Origin: Streptomyces sp. CB02056
GTDB lineage: Bacteria; Actinomycetota; Actinomycetes; Streptomycetales; Streptomycetaceae
Reading direction: 5' to 3'
NCBI RefSeq assembly: GCF_001905545.1
Contig: NZ_LIPD01000013.1
Span: forward strand, 216,349-280,348
DNA length: 64,000 bases
A program made the translations under genes and the position numbers. Shown here piece after piece: positions 33,002 to 41,053 of this stretch. Position 1 is the first letter of the stretch. Each line of letters begins with the position of its first letter. Below the pieces are notes generated by a model. It had not been told where the DNA came from, made no database searches, and saw only the letters and a list, made by a program, of their open reading frames with translations.

Positions 33002-33958
33002 TCAGTGGCCGCGCGGCAGTCCGCGGTGCTTGCACATGGCCGCTCCGGTGAGCAGGAGTCCGGCGGCGATGGGGACGAGGACGGCGGTCGCGGTGGCGGA
33101 GCCGTCTCCGGAGCCGGCCGCCGTGGCGGTGTCGGCGATGGCCGTCGTCTCGGGCGTGCTGCCATGGTCCGGCGAGGGGGTGGCGGTGGAGTCCGCCGTG
33201 CTGCCGGCTTCGGTGGTGGGTCCGCCCTCGTCGACGGCGGTGGCCGCCTCCTGGAGCAGGGGTTCCGTCGCGGCCTCGCGCTGCCGGGGGACGGCGGAGA
33301 GGGCGCCGCCGCGGTGCCGGGTGGCGGAGGGCGGGTCGGCGGGTTCGCCCTCGCGGGAGGCGCGGGGGCCGTCGGGCCGGGCCTGGGCGGGGACGGTGCC
33401 GAGCAGGCCGGAGGCGAGCGCGAAGGCGTCGGGGACGGCCGCCCGCTGGCCGGGCAGGGGCAGGCCGCCGGCCCGGATGCGTTCCTGGAGGGTGCCGCCG
33501 ACGGCTCCGGCGACGCCGGTGATCCCGCTGGTGGGGCCGTTGCCGGTCGGCTCCCCGGCGGGCCCGGGGGAGCGGCCCGGCGGTCCGGACCCGACGGGAC
33601 GTTCGGCTGACTGCCCGTCGAGGGCGGGTCCGTCGAGCACCGGCCTGTCGAGCACCGGCCTGTCGAGTGCCGGTGCGGCCTGCAGCGCGCGGCGGACGGT
33701 GGGCCGGGCCGGGTCCGGTACCGGGTCGGCGGTGGCCGCGTACGCCCCGGGGGCGCCGAATCCCCAGAGCTGTGCGAGCAGGGCCCCGGCGGCCGCGAGG
33801 ACCCGGGGGCGGGGCAGCCGCCGGGCGATCCCGCGGCGGGCGCCGGCGACGCCGCGCGGGGCGCCGCGGGGGACGGGTTCCTGGGGCTTGGTCGCGTGAT
33901 TGGCTCGCACGTGAATCGAGAACGAGCGGCCGGGCGGTGAGGTCACGCCCGCCGTCAC
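33002..33958 (-). CDS. Secreted or wall-anchored low-complexity protein with C-terminal membrane segment
   Basis: 318 residues. A hydrophobic segment near residues 53-75 (RVLAAAGALLAQLWGF to AYAA) looks like a signal peptide with an unusually long basic N-region. The middle is Pro/Ala/Gly/Thr-rich without known domains and includes an LDRPVLDGPALDG repeat. Near the end TATAVLVPIAAGLLLTGAAM is a membrane helix followed by a short basic tail (CKHRGLPRGH), the arrangement of a cell-surface stalk or sorting-type anchor, though no LPxTG is present. GTG 33958 is eight bases after TACGAT, so the transcript may be leaderless; a start further in (GTG near 33911) is possible. No function assigned. Confidence 0.6.
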   Translation of the reverse strand: MTAGVTSPPGRSFSIHVRANHATKPQEPVPRGAPRGVAGARRGIARRLPRPRVLAAAGALLAQLWGFGAPGAYAATADPVPDPARPTVRRALQAAPALDRPVLDRPVLDGPALDGQSAERPVGSGPPGRSPGPAGEPTGNGPTSGITGVAGAVGGTLQERIRAGGLPLPGQRAAVPDAFALASGLLGTVPAQARPDGPRASREGEPADPPSATRHRGGALSAVPRQREAATEPLLQEAATAVDEGGPTTEAGSTADSTATPSPDHGSTPETTAIADTATAAGSGDGSATATAVLVPIAAGLLLTGAAMCKHRGLPRGH

Positions 33959-34019
33959 GGACAGTCATCGTACGGGTGGCCCCGGGCCTGTTCTCCCGGG
34001 GCCACCGACCGGGTGGCGG

Positions 34020-34466
34020 TCAGGAGTTGGGGCGCAGGGTCCAGGTGACCGTCATCATGCCGGTGACGGCGCCGTCGGCGCGGGTGATCTCGACGGTGAC
34101 CGGGAACTCGGGGCGGCCGCCGGCGTCCAGCTCGGCGACGACCTCGGCGGCCGGGCGGCCGAGCAGCGCGGTGGCGGTGACCTCGCCCATGGCCAGCTTC
34201 TTGTACGCGATCTCGGCGTTCACGGCGAGCGGCACGGCCCGGGACAGCTGGTCGCCGAAGGCGGCGAGCACGATGCAGCCGCTGGCGGACTCGGCCAGCG
34301 TGAACATCGCGCCGGCGTGCGGGCCGCCGACGTGGTTGTGGTACGCGGGCTGGTCCGGGAGGCGGAGCACGGCGCGCTCCGGGGTGGTCTCCAGGTACTC
34401 CAGCTTGAGGGTGTGCGCCATCGGCACGGTGGAGTCGAGCATCTGGCCGATCGTGGGAGTGGTCAT
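34020..34466 (-). CDS. Hotdog-fold protein (DUF4442/PaaI-like thioesterase family)
   Basis: 148 residues, a single hotdog domain: the central helix and strand VGGPHAGAMFTLAESASGC, then VNAEIAYKKLAMGEVTATA and a C-terminal MMTVTWTLRPNS strand. The HAGA(M/L) motif is where acyl-CoA thioesterases of the PaaI group place their active site. Acyl substrate unknown. ATG 34466 is seven bases after TAACAT (34479-34474), so the gene is probably leaderless. It is a single gene between a membrane-anchored protein and tRNA-His. Confidence 0.82.
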   Translation of the reverse strand: MTTPTIGQMLDSTVPMAHTLKLEYLETTPERAVLRLPDQPAYHNHVGGPHAGAMFTLAESASGCIVLAAFGDQLSRAVPLAVNAEIAYKKLAMGEVTATALLGRPAAEVVAELDAGGRPEFPVTVEITRADGAVTGMMTVTWTLRPNS

Positions 34467-34641
34467 GGCGACGATGTTACTAGTCGGTAGCTTCTGGGGG
34501 CAGGGGTCGCCGCAAAGCCGACCCGGCGGGCGCGTGTGAGGGAGCGCACACGCGGACGAGGGGGCGCGTGCGCAGCTGAGACCGTGTCCGGCTGAGGCGG
34601 TGTTCGACCGAGGCCGTGTTTGGCCGAGGGAGGCGAAAACG

Positions 34642-34680
34642 CCTGAGGGGCCGATCTCTTGAAGAGATCGGCCCCTCAGG
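34642..34680 (-). terminator. Strong terminator of tRNA-His
   Basis: A perfect 18-bp stem (34642-34659 with 34663-34680) with a TGA loop starts four bases after the encoded CCA, and the minus strand runs on into GTTTTCG. It is the strongest intrinsic terminator in the window. Confidence 0.93.
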
Positions 34681-34683
34681 CTC

Positions 34684-34760
34684 TGGGGTGAGTGACGGGA
34701 CTCGAACCCGCGGCCACCTGGACCACAACCAGGTGCTCTACCAACTGAGCTACACCCACC
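34684..34760 (-). tRNA. tRNA-His(GTG)
   Basis: Cloverleaf on the minus strand: acceptor GTGGGTG/CACTCAC, anticodon stem CCTGG/CCAGG around TTGTGGT (anticodon GTG), and discriminator C73 preceded by an extra G at position -1, the identity element of tRNA-His. The 3' CCA is encoded. A TAGAGT box about 55 bases upstream (near 34813) may be the -10 element. The remaining DNA up to orn (34761-34945) shows no gene. Confidence 0.96.
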
Positions 34761-34945
34761 ATCTGTCCGGCCCGTTCCCGCTCTCGCGTTCCCGTTCCGA
34801 CAGGAAGAACTCTACAGGATCCGAGAGGGTGCTCGCGCCAGGGTTTCGCTCCGGCGAACGCGGGCACCTTCCCGGTCCCTCCGACAGGGGTCCGCCGGGC
34901 GGTTCCGGGCGGTTCCGGGGTGGGCCGCCCGGGGCGGGCCCGGGC

Positions 34946-35548
34946 TCAGCCCGCCGGGGCCTGGTACTTCCCGGCGATCGCCCGCGCGGTGTCGGCGTCC
35001 GGGCCGGGCTGCGGGACGAACACCGCCTCGCGGTAGTACCGCAGTTCGTCGATGCTCTCCCGGATGTCGGCGAGCGCCCGGTGGTTGCCGCCCTTCTGCG
35101 GGCTGTTGTAGTACGCCTTCGGGTACCAGCGGCGGGCCAGCTCCTTGATCGAGGAGACGTCCACGATCCGGTAGTGCAGGTGCTTCTCCAGGGCCGGCAT
35201 GTCCCGGGCCAGGAAGCCGCGGTCGGTGGCCACCGAGTTGCCGCACAGCGGGGTCTTCCCGGCCTCCGGCACGTGCTCGCGCACGTAGGCGAGCACCCGC
35301 TCCTCGGCCTCGGCCAGGGTCACGCCCTGCTCCAGCTCCTCCAGCAGCCCGGAGGCGGTGTGCATCTCGCGCACCACCTCGGGCATGTTCGCCAGCGCCT
35401 CGGCCGGCGGCCGGATGATGACGTCCACGCCCTCGCCGAGGATGTTCAGCTCGGAGTCCGTCACCAGCACCGCGACCTCGACCAGGGCGTCCTGGTCGAG
35501 GTCGAGGCCGGTCATCTCACAGTCGATCCATACCAAACGGTCATTCAC
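34946..35548 (-). CDS. orn: Oligoribonuclease
   Basis: 200 residues (203 if the earlier GTG at 35557 is used). It is a DEDDh 3'-5' exonuclease: WIDCEMTGLDL carries the first Asp and Glu, NSVATDRGFLARD the third acidic residue, and the HRALADIRESIDELRYYR block the final His and Asp. It degrades two- to five-residue RNAs, including pGpG from cyclic-di-GMP turnover. GTG 35548 gives the conserved MNDRLVWIDCEMTG start; GTG 35557 overlaps the adpA stop. The adpA-orn order is that of S. coelicolor and S. griseus (ornA), where the two can be co-transcribed. Confidence 0.96.
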   Translation of the reverse strand: MNDRLVWIDCEMTGLDLDQDALVEVAVLVTDSELNILGEGVDVIIRPPAEALANMPEVVREMHTASGLLEELEQGVTLAEAEERVLAYVREHVPEAGKTPLCGNSVATDRGFLARDMPALEKHLHYRIVDVSSIKELARRWYPKAYYNSPQKGGNHRALADIRESIDELRYYREAVFVPQPGPDADTARAIAGKYQAPAG

Positions 35549-35553
35549 ACAAC

Positions 35554-38004
35554 TCACCCTACGGCGCGATCACGCGCCGCGGGGACCGGTGGAGCCGAGC
35601 GGGGTGCCTCGGCCTGGTGCTCCTCCGGCCCGTCGTGCGTGCCGTGGCCGTCCGGGTGCTCGCCCTCCCGGCCGGTCAGGACCGTGTGGCCGTCCCGTCC
35701 GGTCCGGACCTCGCGCGCCGCCCGGGCGCCCTCGGGCGCGGGCCGGCCGGCCTGGCCGCGGACCTGCGGAGCCCGGGCCTGGCGGCCGCGGAGCTCGCCC
35801 GGGCCGGAGCCCGGCTGCCCGGCGGGCGCCGGCATCCGTCCGGTGGCCGCGCCGTGGCCGCGCCCGGCCGAACCGGGGTCGTCCGCGGGCCGCTCGGCCG
35901 CGCTCCGGTGCCCCTGGCCCTGACCGCGCACCCCCGGCTGGGGGAGGCCGTCCTCCGCCGCCGCGTGCTCGGCGGTGCGCGGCGGACGACCGGTCCCCGA
36001 CCCGGCCTGCGGCGGAACCACCGGCGGCCGCAGCGGACCGCGCCCAGCCGCACCCTGCTGCCCGGGGTGCGACTGCTGCGAGGCCTGCTGGTGCGGGTAC
36101 GGCTGACCGCCGCGGGCGTGGAAGGCCTGGCCGGTCGGCGTCCCGACCTGGCCCGGACCGAACCCGCCGGGCTGGCCGTGGCCGCCCGGCTGCCCGTGCT
36201 GGCCGTGCGGCACCGGCTGTCCGTGCGAGCCGACCGGGAGCGGCGCGCCCGGACCGGCCGGGAACGGCTGCCCCGACGGCATGCCGTGGGCCCCGCCGAA
36301 CAGCGGACCGCCCGCCGGGACGACCGCGCCCGCCGGGTGCGGGATCGCTCCGGACAGCCGCAGGTCGCCGAGCGCACCGGCCGGCGCGGTCGGCTGCTGA
36401 CCGGGACGGCGGGCCCGGTAGCTGGTCCGGTACGCGGCCGGGGAGACCCCGAGCTGGCGGCGGAAGTGCCCGCGCAGCGCCACCGGCGAACGGAACCCGC
36501 ACCGGCGCGCGACGTCGTCCACCGACAGTTCCGAGGTCTCCAGCAGCCGCTGCGCCTGGAGCACCCGCTGGGTGATCAGCCACTGCAACGGCGCGCTGCC
36601 GGTGAGCGTGCGGAACCGCCGGTCGAAGGTGCGCCGGCTCATGTACGCGCGAGCCGCCAGCACCTCGACGTCGAACTGCTGGTTGAGGTTCTCCAGCGCC
36701 CAGGTGACCACCTCGGCCAGCGGGTCGTTGCCGATCTCTTCAGGTAAAGACTGATCGATGTACTGGGCCTGTCCTCCGCCGCCGCGGCGGCTCGGCACCA
36801 CCAGGCGGCGGGCCAGCGCGTTGGCCGCCTCGGCGCCGTGGTCGCTGCGCACCACGTGCAGGCACAGGTCGATGCCGGCGGCGGTGCCGGCCGAGGTGAG
36901 CACATCGCCGTCGTCGACGAACAGCTCGCGCGGGTCGACGTGGACCCGCGGGTAGCGCTTGGCCAGCGTCGGCGCGTACATCCAGTGGGTGGTCGCCGGG
37001 CGGCCGTCGAGCAGGCCGGCGGCGGCCAGTACGAAGGCACCGGTGCAGAGCCCGATGATCCGGGCGCCCTCGTGGTGGGCCTTGCGCAGGGCGGTGATCG
37101 CCTCGACCGGCGGGGGCTGGGAGATCGAGCGCCAGGCCGGTACGACGATCGTGCCGGCCCGGGCGAGCGCCTCCAGGCCGTACGGCGCGGAGAGGGTCAG
37201 TCCGCCGGTGGTGGCCAGCGGGCCCTCCTCGCCGGCGCAGACCAGCAGGCGGTAGCGGGGCACCCCGGCGTCCTGGCGGTCCACGCCGAAGACGGAGAGC
37301 GGGATGGAGCTCTCGAAGATCGGGGCGCCGCCGAAGATCAGTACCGCGACGGTCTCCCGGCGGCGCCGGCCGGACAGCTTGCGCGGGGCGGAGGCCGTCA
37401 CCGGGGTCGGGGAGCCGTTCGCTCCGGGCCCGCCGTGGCCCAGCGGGCCGTGGCCGGAGCCGAGCGCGAGGCCGCCGAGCGGACCGCCGCCCGGCCCGGC
37501 GGCGACGGTGCCGCCGCCGTTCGGGCCCGGGGTGCCGCCGCCGTAGCCGGGGTGGCCGGAATGACCGGGGTGACCGAGCTGGCCGCCGTAGCCGGGGTGG
37601 CCGGAATGGCCGGGGTGGGCGGGGTGGGCGGGATGTCCCGGGTGGCTGGAATGGCCCGGGTGCTCGCCGCCGTAGGTCTGGCCGGGACTGACGGGTCCTC
37701 GGCTGACGGGTTGTCCGCCGAAGGACTGTCCGCCGAAGGCCGGCTGGCCCCCGTAGGCAGGCTGTCCTCCGTAGGATGCCGCCGCGCCGTGGTCCGCCGT
37801 GGCCGGCGCCGCGCCGGGGCCGATGCCGGTGCCGGTGCCCGCCCCGGGGGAAGGCACCGCGGAGTACGAGGAGTGCGAGGCGGCGCCCGGGGTGCCGGAG
37901 GTGCGGGTGGTGGCGATCGCGGCGGTGCCAGTGCTTCTCGCGGACCGACCCGAGCTGCCGGCCGCCGCCTGGCCGCTGTCAGGACCCGCGTCGCTCCTGC
38001 TCAC
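35554..38004 (-). CDS. adpA: AdpA master developmental regulator, enlarged by disordered N- and C-terminal tails
   Basis: About 816 residues from GTG 38004. The conserved core (about 208-533) is standard AdpA: KLSGRRRRE, a DJ-1/PfpI-like dimerisation domain with IGLCTGAFVLAAAGLLDGR, and AraC-type DNA binding (VLAARAYMSRRTFDRRF, SVDDVARRCGFRSPVALRGH). Leu420 in IDQSLPEEIG is TTA (36745-36747), the canonical bldA-dependent codon. Unlike the roughly 400-residue AdpA of S. griseus and S. coelicolor, the core is preceded by some 205 residues rich in Gly, His and Pro (HPGHSGHPGYGG repeated) and followed by some 280 residues rich in Gly, Pro and Gln. Codon bias is normal in both tails. The start is uncertain: the frame is open to a TTG at 38067. 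It activates morphological and secondary-metabolism genes. Confidence 0.9.
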   Translation of the reverse strand: MSRSDAGPDSGQAAAGSSGRSARSTGTAAIATTRTSGTPGAASHSSYSAVPSPGAGTGTGIGPGAAPATADHGAAASYGGQPAYGGQPAFGGQSFGGQPVSRGPVSPGQTYGGEHPGHSSHPGHPAHPAHPGHSGHPGYGGQLGHPGHSGHPGYGGGTPGPNGGGTVAAGPGGGPLGGLALGSGHGPLGHGGPGANGSPTPVTASAPRKLSGRRRRETVAVLIFGGAPIFESSIPLSVFGVDRQDAGVPRYRLLVCAGEEGPLATTGGLTLSAPYGLEALARAGTIVVPAWRSISQPPPVEAITALRKAHHEGARIIGLCTGAFVLAAAGLLDGRPATTHWMYAPTLAKRYPRVHVDPRELFVDDGDVLTSAGTAAGIDLCLHVVRSDHGAEAANALARRLVVPSRRGGGGQAQYIDQSLPEEIGNDPLAEVVTWALENLNQQFDVEVLAARAYMSRRTFDRRFRTLTGSAPLQWLITQRVLQAQRLLETSELSVDDVARRCGFRSPVALRGHFRRQLGVSPAAYRTSYRARRPGQQPTAPAGALGDLRLSGAIPHPAGAVVPAGGPLFGGAHGMPSGQPFPAGPGAPLPVGSHGQPVPHGQHGQPGGHGQPGGFGPGQVGTPTGQAFHARGGQPYPHQQASQQSHPGQQGAAGRGPLRPPVVPPQAGSGTGRPPRTAEHAAAEDGLPQPGVRGQGQGHRSAAERPADDPGSAGRGHGAATGRMPAPAGQPGSGPGELRGRQARAPQVRGQAGRPAPEGARAAREVRTGRDGHTVLTGREGEHPDGHGTHDGPEEHQAEAPRSAPPVPAARDRAVG

Positions 38005-38435
38005 CCTGCTCAAGGCGCTCAAGCCCCCTCGGTGGTGTGGTGTGGGTGGTGCGGCACTGCTGGCCAAGATCGAAATCTATCGGGTGGACCATTGCCGTTG
38101 TGACAAGTTCACCATCCGACGCTATGTCGACATGGCAATTTGGCGTGATGCATTCGATCACGAAGCGTGGCACCCGTCGACCTTTCTGGGAAGAGGGCCG
38201 GGGCAACGGTGGCTGGTTGTCGCGGGACGGTTCCTGGGGCGTCCGGCTCCGGTGCGCCCGGCCGGCTGGTCTGGGCTGCGGATTTGCCCAAGCGGGAGGG
38301 ATCGGCGCGAAATTGACCGAAAATCGGCGGTGCACGAGGGGGCGCACGGGGAGAAGTCGTGCGCCTCCCAGGCTTCATCCGGCCAAGCCTGGGACGGCGG
38401 AACCGGGAACCGGAGCACCGGGTTACGGTCCTGCC
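38005..38435. promoter_or_regulatory. Intergenic region between adpA and a GNAT gene
   Basis: No gene is supported here. About 38060-38170 is clearly richer in A and T than the surroundings and holds several TGGC-containing near-matches to the AdpA consensus TGGCSNGWWY (for example TGGCGTGATG near 38143 and TGGCAATTTG near 38134). This is the expected place for the adpA promoter and its known autorepression. TACGGT at 38425 is the -10 box of the GNAT gene. Confidence 0.5.
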
Positions 38436-39242
38436 GTGAACACCAACAGCCGGCTCGAACGGGCCAACGACAACGCCGCCGCCTTCTGGCTCGCCCAAGC
38501 CCGCGTCCACGGCTGGCAGTCCCGCACCCGCCCGGGGCTGACCGCGGTCCGGTGCGCCCGGACCCCGGACGACGCGCACCGCATCGTGGTGACCCGCCCC
38601 TACGACGAACCGGCGGCTGTGGAGCAGGAGTTGGCGGAGCTGATGGCCGATTGGTCGACCATACGCTGCACCGTGGAGGACCCGTACGACGGGCTCGACC
38701 TCACCGGCCTCGGCGCCACCCGGATGCCGCTCATGCCGGTGATGGTCCGGGACCCGGGACCGGTCGAGGGAGCGACCACCGACCTGCCCGTGGTCTCGGA
38801 GGCGCACGGGGGCGGTGTCCTGACGGTCGATGAGGCGCGGGACGGCGACAGCTTCGCCCTGGTCGAGCGGACGATCGTGGAGGGCTTCCCGCTGCCCGCC
38901 CGACAGCCCTGGGTCCGGGGCGAGGCCCTCCCGGAGCGACTGCTGGACGTACCCGGCTGGCGGGGCTGGCTCGGCCGCGTCGACGGCGCGGTGGCGGGCA
39001 CCTGCCTCACCTATGACGACGGCCAGGCAACCGGCGTGTACTGGGTCGCCACCCTGCCCGACCGGCGCGGCCGGGGCGCGGCCCGCGCCGTCCTCCGGAC
39101 CGCCCTGGCCCACGCGCACCCGGACCGCCCGGCCACCCTGGTCGCCACCGCGCTCGGCGAACCGCTCTACCGCAAGCTCGGGTTCGTCGAGCAGGCCCGC
39201 ACCTGCTGGTGGACCCGTACGGCGGTGGCGGCGACGGCGTAG
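38436..39242 (+). CDS. GNAT-family N-acetyltransferase
   Basis: 268 residues. The C-terminal 130 residues are a GNAT domain: DSFALVERTIVEGFPLP, GRVDGAVAGTCLTYDDG, the acetyl-CoA site VATLPDRRGRGAARAVLRTAL (RRGxGxA) and LGEPLYRKLGFVEQAR. The N-terminal half (residues 1-120) is less conserved, so it may be a degenerate second GNAT-like lobe. GTG 38436 follows TACGGT by eight bases with no Shine-Dalgarno sequence, so a leaderless start is likely. Divergent from adpA and close to its promoter, hence a possible AdpA target; that is inference. Confidence 0.82.
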   Translation: MNTNSRLERANDNAAAFWLAQARVHGWQSRTRPGLTAVRCARTPDDAHRIVVTRPYDEPAAVEQELAELMADWSTIRCTVEDPYDGLDLTGLGATRMPLMPVMVRDPGPVEGATTDLPVVSEAHGGGVLTVDEARDGDSFALVERTIVEGFPLPARQPWVRGEALPERLLDVPGWRGWLGRVDGAVAGTCLTYDDGQATGVYWVATLPDRRGRGAARAVLRTALAHAHPDRPATLVATALGEPLYRKLGFVEQARTCWWTRTAVAATA

Positions 39243-39400
39243 CCGGGGCGGCGGGTGGAGTCGGTGGGGCGGGCGAACGGCTGACGGCGGCGCGGGGGCG
39301 GGCAGGGGGCGGCAGGGGCGGTGGGGGAGCGGGGCCGGAGCGGGGCAGGGAAGTAGGGGGCGGGGAAGCGGAGGGGGCTCGGGCGGGGTGTGGCCGAGGC
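39243..39400. other. G-rich convergent intergenic region
   Basis: Between the GNAT and HAD genes the plus strand has an extreme G excess with many runs of three to five G (GGGGGCGGGCAGGGGGCGGC and similar, 39292-39390). Such spacing can form several G-quadruplexes in the mRNA of the GNAT gene. No hairpin terminator is obvious. Confidence 0.6.
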
Positions 39401-39401
39401 G

Positions 39402-40538
39402 TTACCGGGCGGCCGCCACGGCGGCCGCGGACGAGGCCGCAGGGGGCACGGCGGCGAAGGAGGTCCGGGCGGGGACGGCGCCGTCGGGCCCGCTGCCGAG
39501 GGGCTTCGGACGGACGGCTCCGGCCGTGACGGTGGCCGCGGCGCCGGCCGCGGTCGGTGCGGGGCGGAGGCCGTCCGCGGCCGGACCCGGTCTGCTCCCC
39601 GCCCTGGTCCCGGAGCCCGGGCCGGTCTCCGGACGGGCCTCGGCGATCAGGGCAAACCCGCCGGATCGGTTTCGGACACCCGGCCCACCTGCGGCGGTGG
39701 CCTGGCCGGCGGTCCCGGCGGTCGCGGGAACGGATGCACTCGGGCCGTCCACGGCGGCCACCGCGGGACGTGCGCCGGACCGTGCGCCGACCAGCGCCGT
39801 CGCGTGAACCGGTGCTCCTGCCGCGGCCTTCCGGAGCGGCCCGCCGGAGCGGACGTCCGGCCGCGGCGAGGGCGCGTTCCGCGCGGCGAGGACCTGGCCG
39901 ACGGCCTCCGGCAGACCGGCCGCCTTCAGCGTCGGCCGGTAGCCGCTCTCCGCCCACGGTCGGCCGTGGTGCAGCCAGACGCTGCGCAGTCCGGTGAGTT
40001 CGGCACCGGCGATGTCGGCGGGCGCGTGGTCCCCGATCATCCAGGTGTGCTCGGCCCAGTCCCCGGTGGGGGCGATGCCGCACCGCTGGGCCGCCATCTC
40101 GAAGATCAGCGGGTCCGGTTTGACGCAGTCGGCCTCCTCGGAGATGACCCAGCCGTCGACCAGGGGGCCGAGCCCGGTCCGCCGGATCTTCTCCAACTGC
40201 GGCCGGGTGCCGCCGTTGCTGACGATCCCCAGCGTCCACCCGGCGGCCCGGGCGACCCGGAGCGCCTCGATGTGCCGGGGCGGGCAGTGGATGTGGGAGT
40301 TGATGCCGCGTCGGTAGTGGGCGGTCAGGAAGTCGGCGGAGACGTCCAGCCCGTAGCGCCGCCGGACCGCCGACAGTACGGTGCTGCGCGGTACGTAGCC
40401 GCCGCCGTCGAGGGTGACGAACCAGTCGAGGTCGACCGGCGGGAGGTCGTGCTCGGACAGGAAGTCCTGCGCCCAGGCCCGGTAGGCGGCGTCCCGGGGC
40501 AGCAGGGTGTTGTCGAGGTCGAACAGGAGCAGGGACAT
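39402..40538 (-). CDS. HAD-superfamily hydrolase with long low-complexity C-terminal tail
   Basis: About 378 residues. The first 235 form a HAD phosphatase-like domain: motif I LLLFDLDNTLLPRD, motif II GIVSNGGTRPQLEK, the Lys of motif III in ADCVKPDPLIFE, and motif IV MIGDHAPADIAGA. The remaining 140 residues are Ala/Gly/Pro/Thr-rich with no domain, which is unusual for this family. ATG 40538 begins the conserved domain; ATG 40547 is three codons earlier. A TGGCAAATGCCA palindrome lies 36-47 bases upstream. Substrate unknown. Confidence 0.82.
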   Translation of the reverse strand: MSLLLFDLDNTLLPRDAAYRAWAQDFLSEHDLPPVDLDWFVTLDGGGYVPRSTVLSAVRRRYGLDVSADFLTAHYRRGINSHIHCPPRHIEALRVARAAGWTLGIVSNGGTRPQLEKIRRTGLGPLVDGWVISEEADCVKPDPLIFEMAAQRCGIAPTGDWAEHTWMIGDHAPADIAGAELTGLRSVWLHHGRPWAESGYRPTLKAAGLPEAVGQVLAARNAPSPRPDVRSGGPLRKAAAGAPVHATALVGARSGARPAVAAVDGPSASVPATAGTAGQATAAGGPGVRNRSGGFALIAEARPETGPGSGTRAGSRPGPAADGLRPAPTAAGAAATVTAGAVRPKPLGSGPDGAVPARTSFAAVPPAASSAAAVAAAR

Positions 40539-41053
40539 GCCGAGCATGGTGCCAGCGGCCGCGCCTATGCATATGGCAAATGCCAGACGGCGTCGCGAAG
40601 CCGTACGCGTTGGCTGAAACGGCCTCCGCACCCCCGTGGCGGGCGGTGAGGCACGGGTTCACCGGGACTGTCGGGGCAGGTCGGACGTCACGGTTCGCGA
40701 CGCGCCGCAACGGATCGTCGCCGATCCATGACAGTCCGGTCACGGTGTCCCGTGGGGCTGTTGCGCCGCCCGGTCCGCTCAGTCAAGCTCCAGGGAACCT
40801 CCTTTCCGGAGGGGGCGCGATCGCCTGTGGGCGGGGCGCACAGCCTCGGCGGGCGCATCCCCCTTTCGCGGGAAGAACGTCGCTCCGGGGCTTCCTCGCT
40901 GGGCGGGGCCCCAAGCCCGTCGTACTCTGAAAGGAACAGGTCACATACGGTGCTGCGCGGCGCAGACCGACGTCATCCCGTGGGCGGGCCTGCTGCCCGG
41001 GCAGCGTTGTCCTCCTCTCCTGTCGGCCCCTCTCCATCGAAGAGCCGTGAGCC
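40539..41053. promoter_or_regulatory. Divergent intergenic region between the HAD and universal stress genes
   Basis: About 515 bases without a supported gene. It contains the palindrome TGGCAAATGCCA at 40574-40585 near the HAD start. On the plus strand TACTCT at 40923 and TACGGT at 40946 are candidate -10 boxes for the stress-protein gene. I see no terminator or RNA gene. Confidence 0.45.

Noticed and set aside
35570..36583. Alternative minus-strand frame inside the adpA C-terminal tail
   Set aside because: The adpA frame is continuous with the conserved core and has the expected third-base bias; the other frame is Arg/Pro-rich noise.
38158..38418. Minus-strand frame upstream of adpA
   Set aside because: Overlaps the adpA/GNAT promoter region, poor codon bias at third positions and no ribosome binding site.
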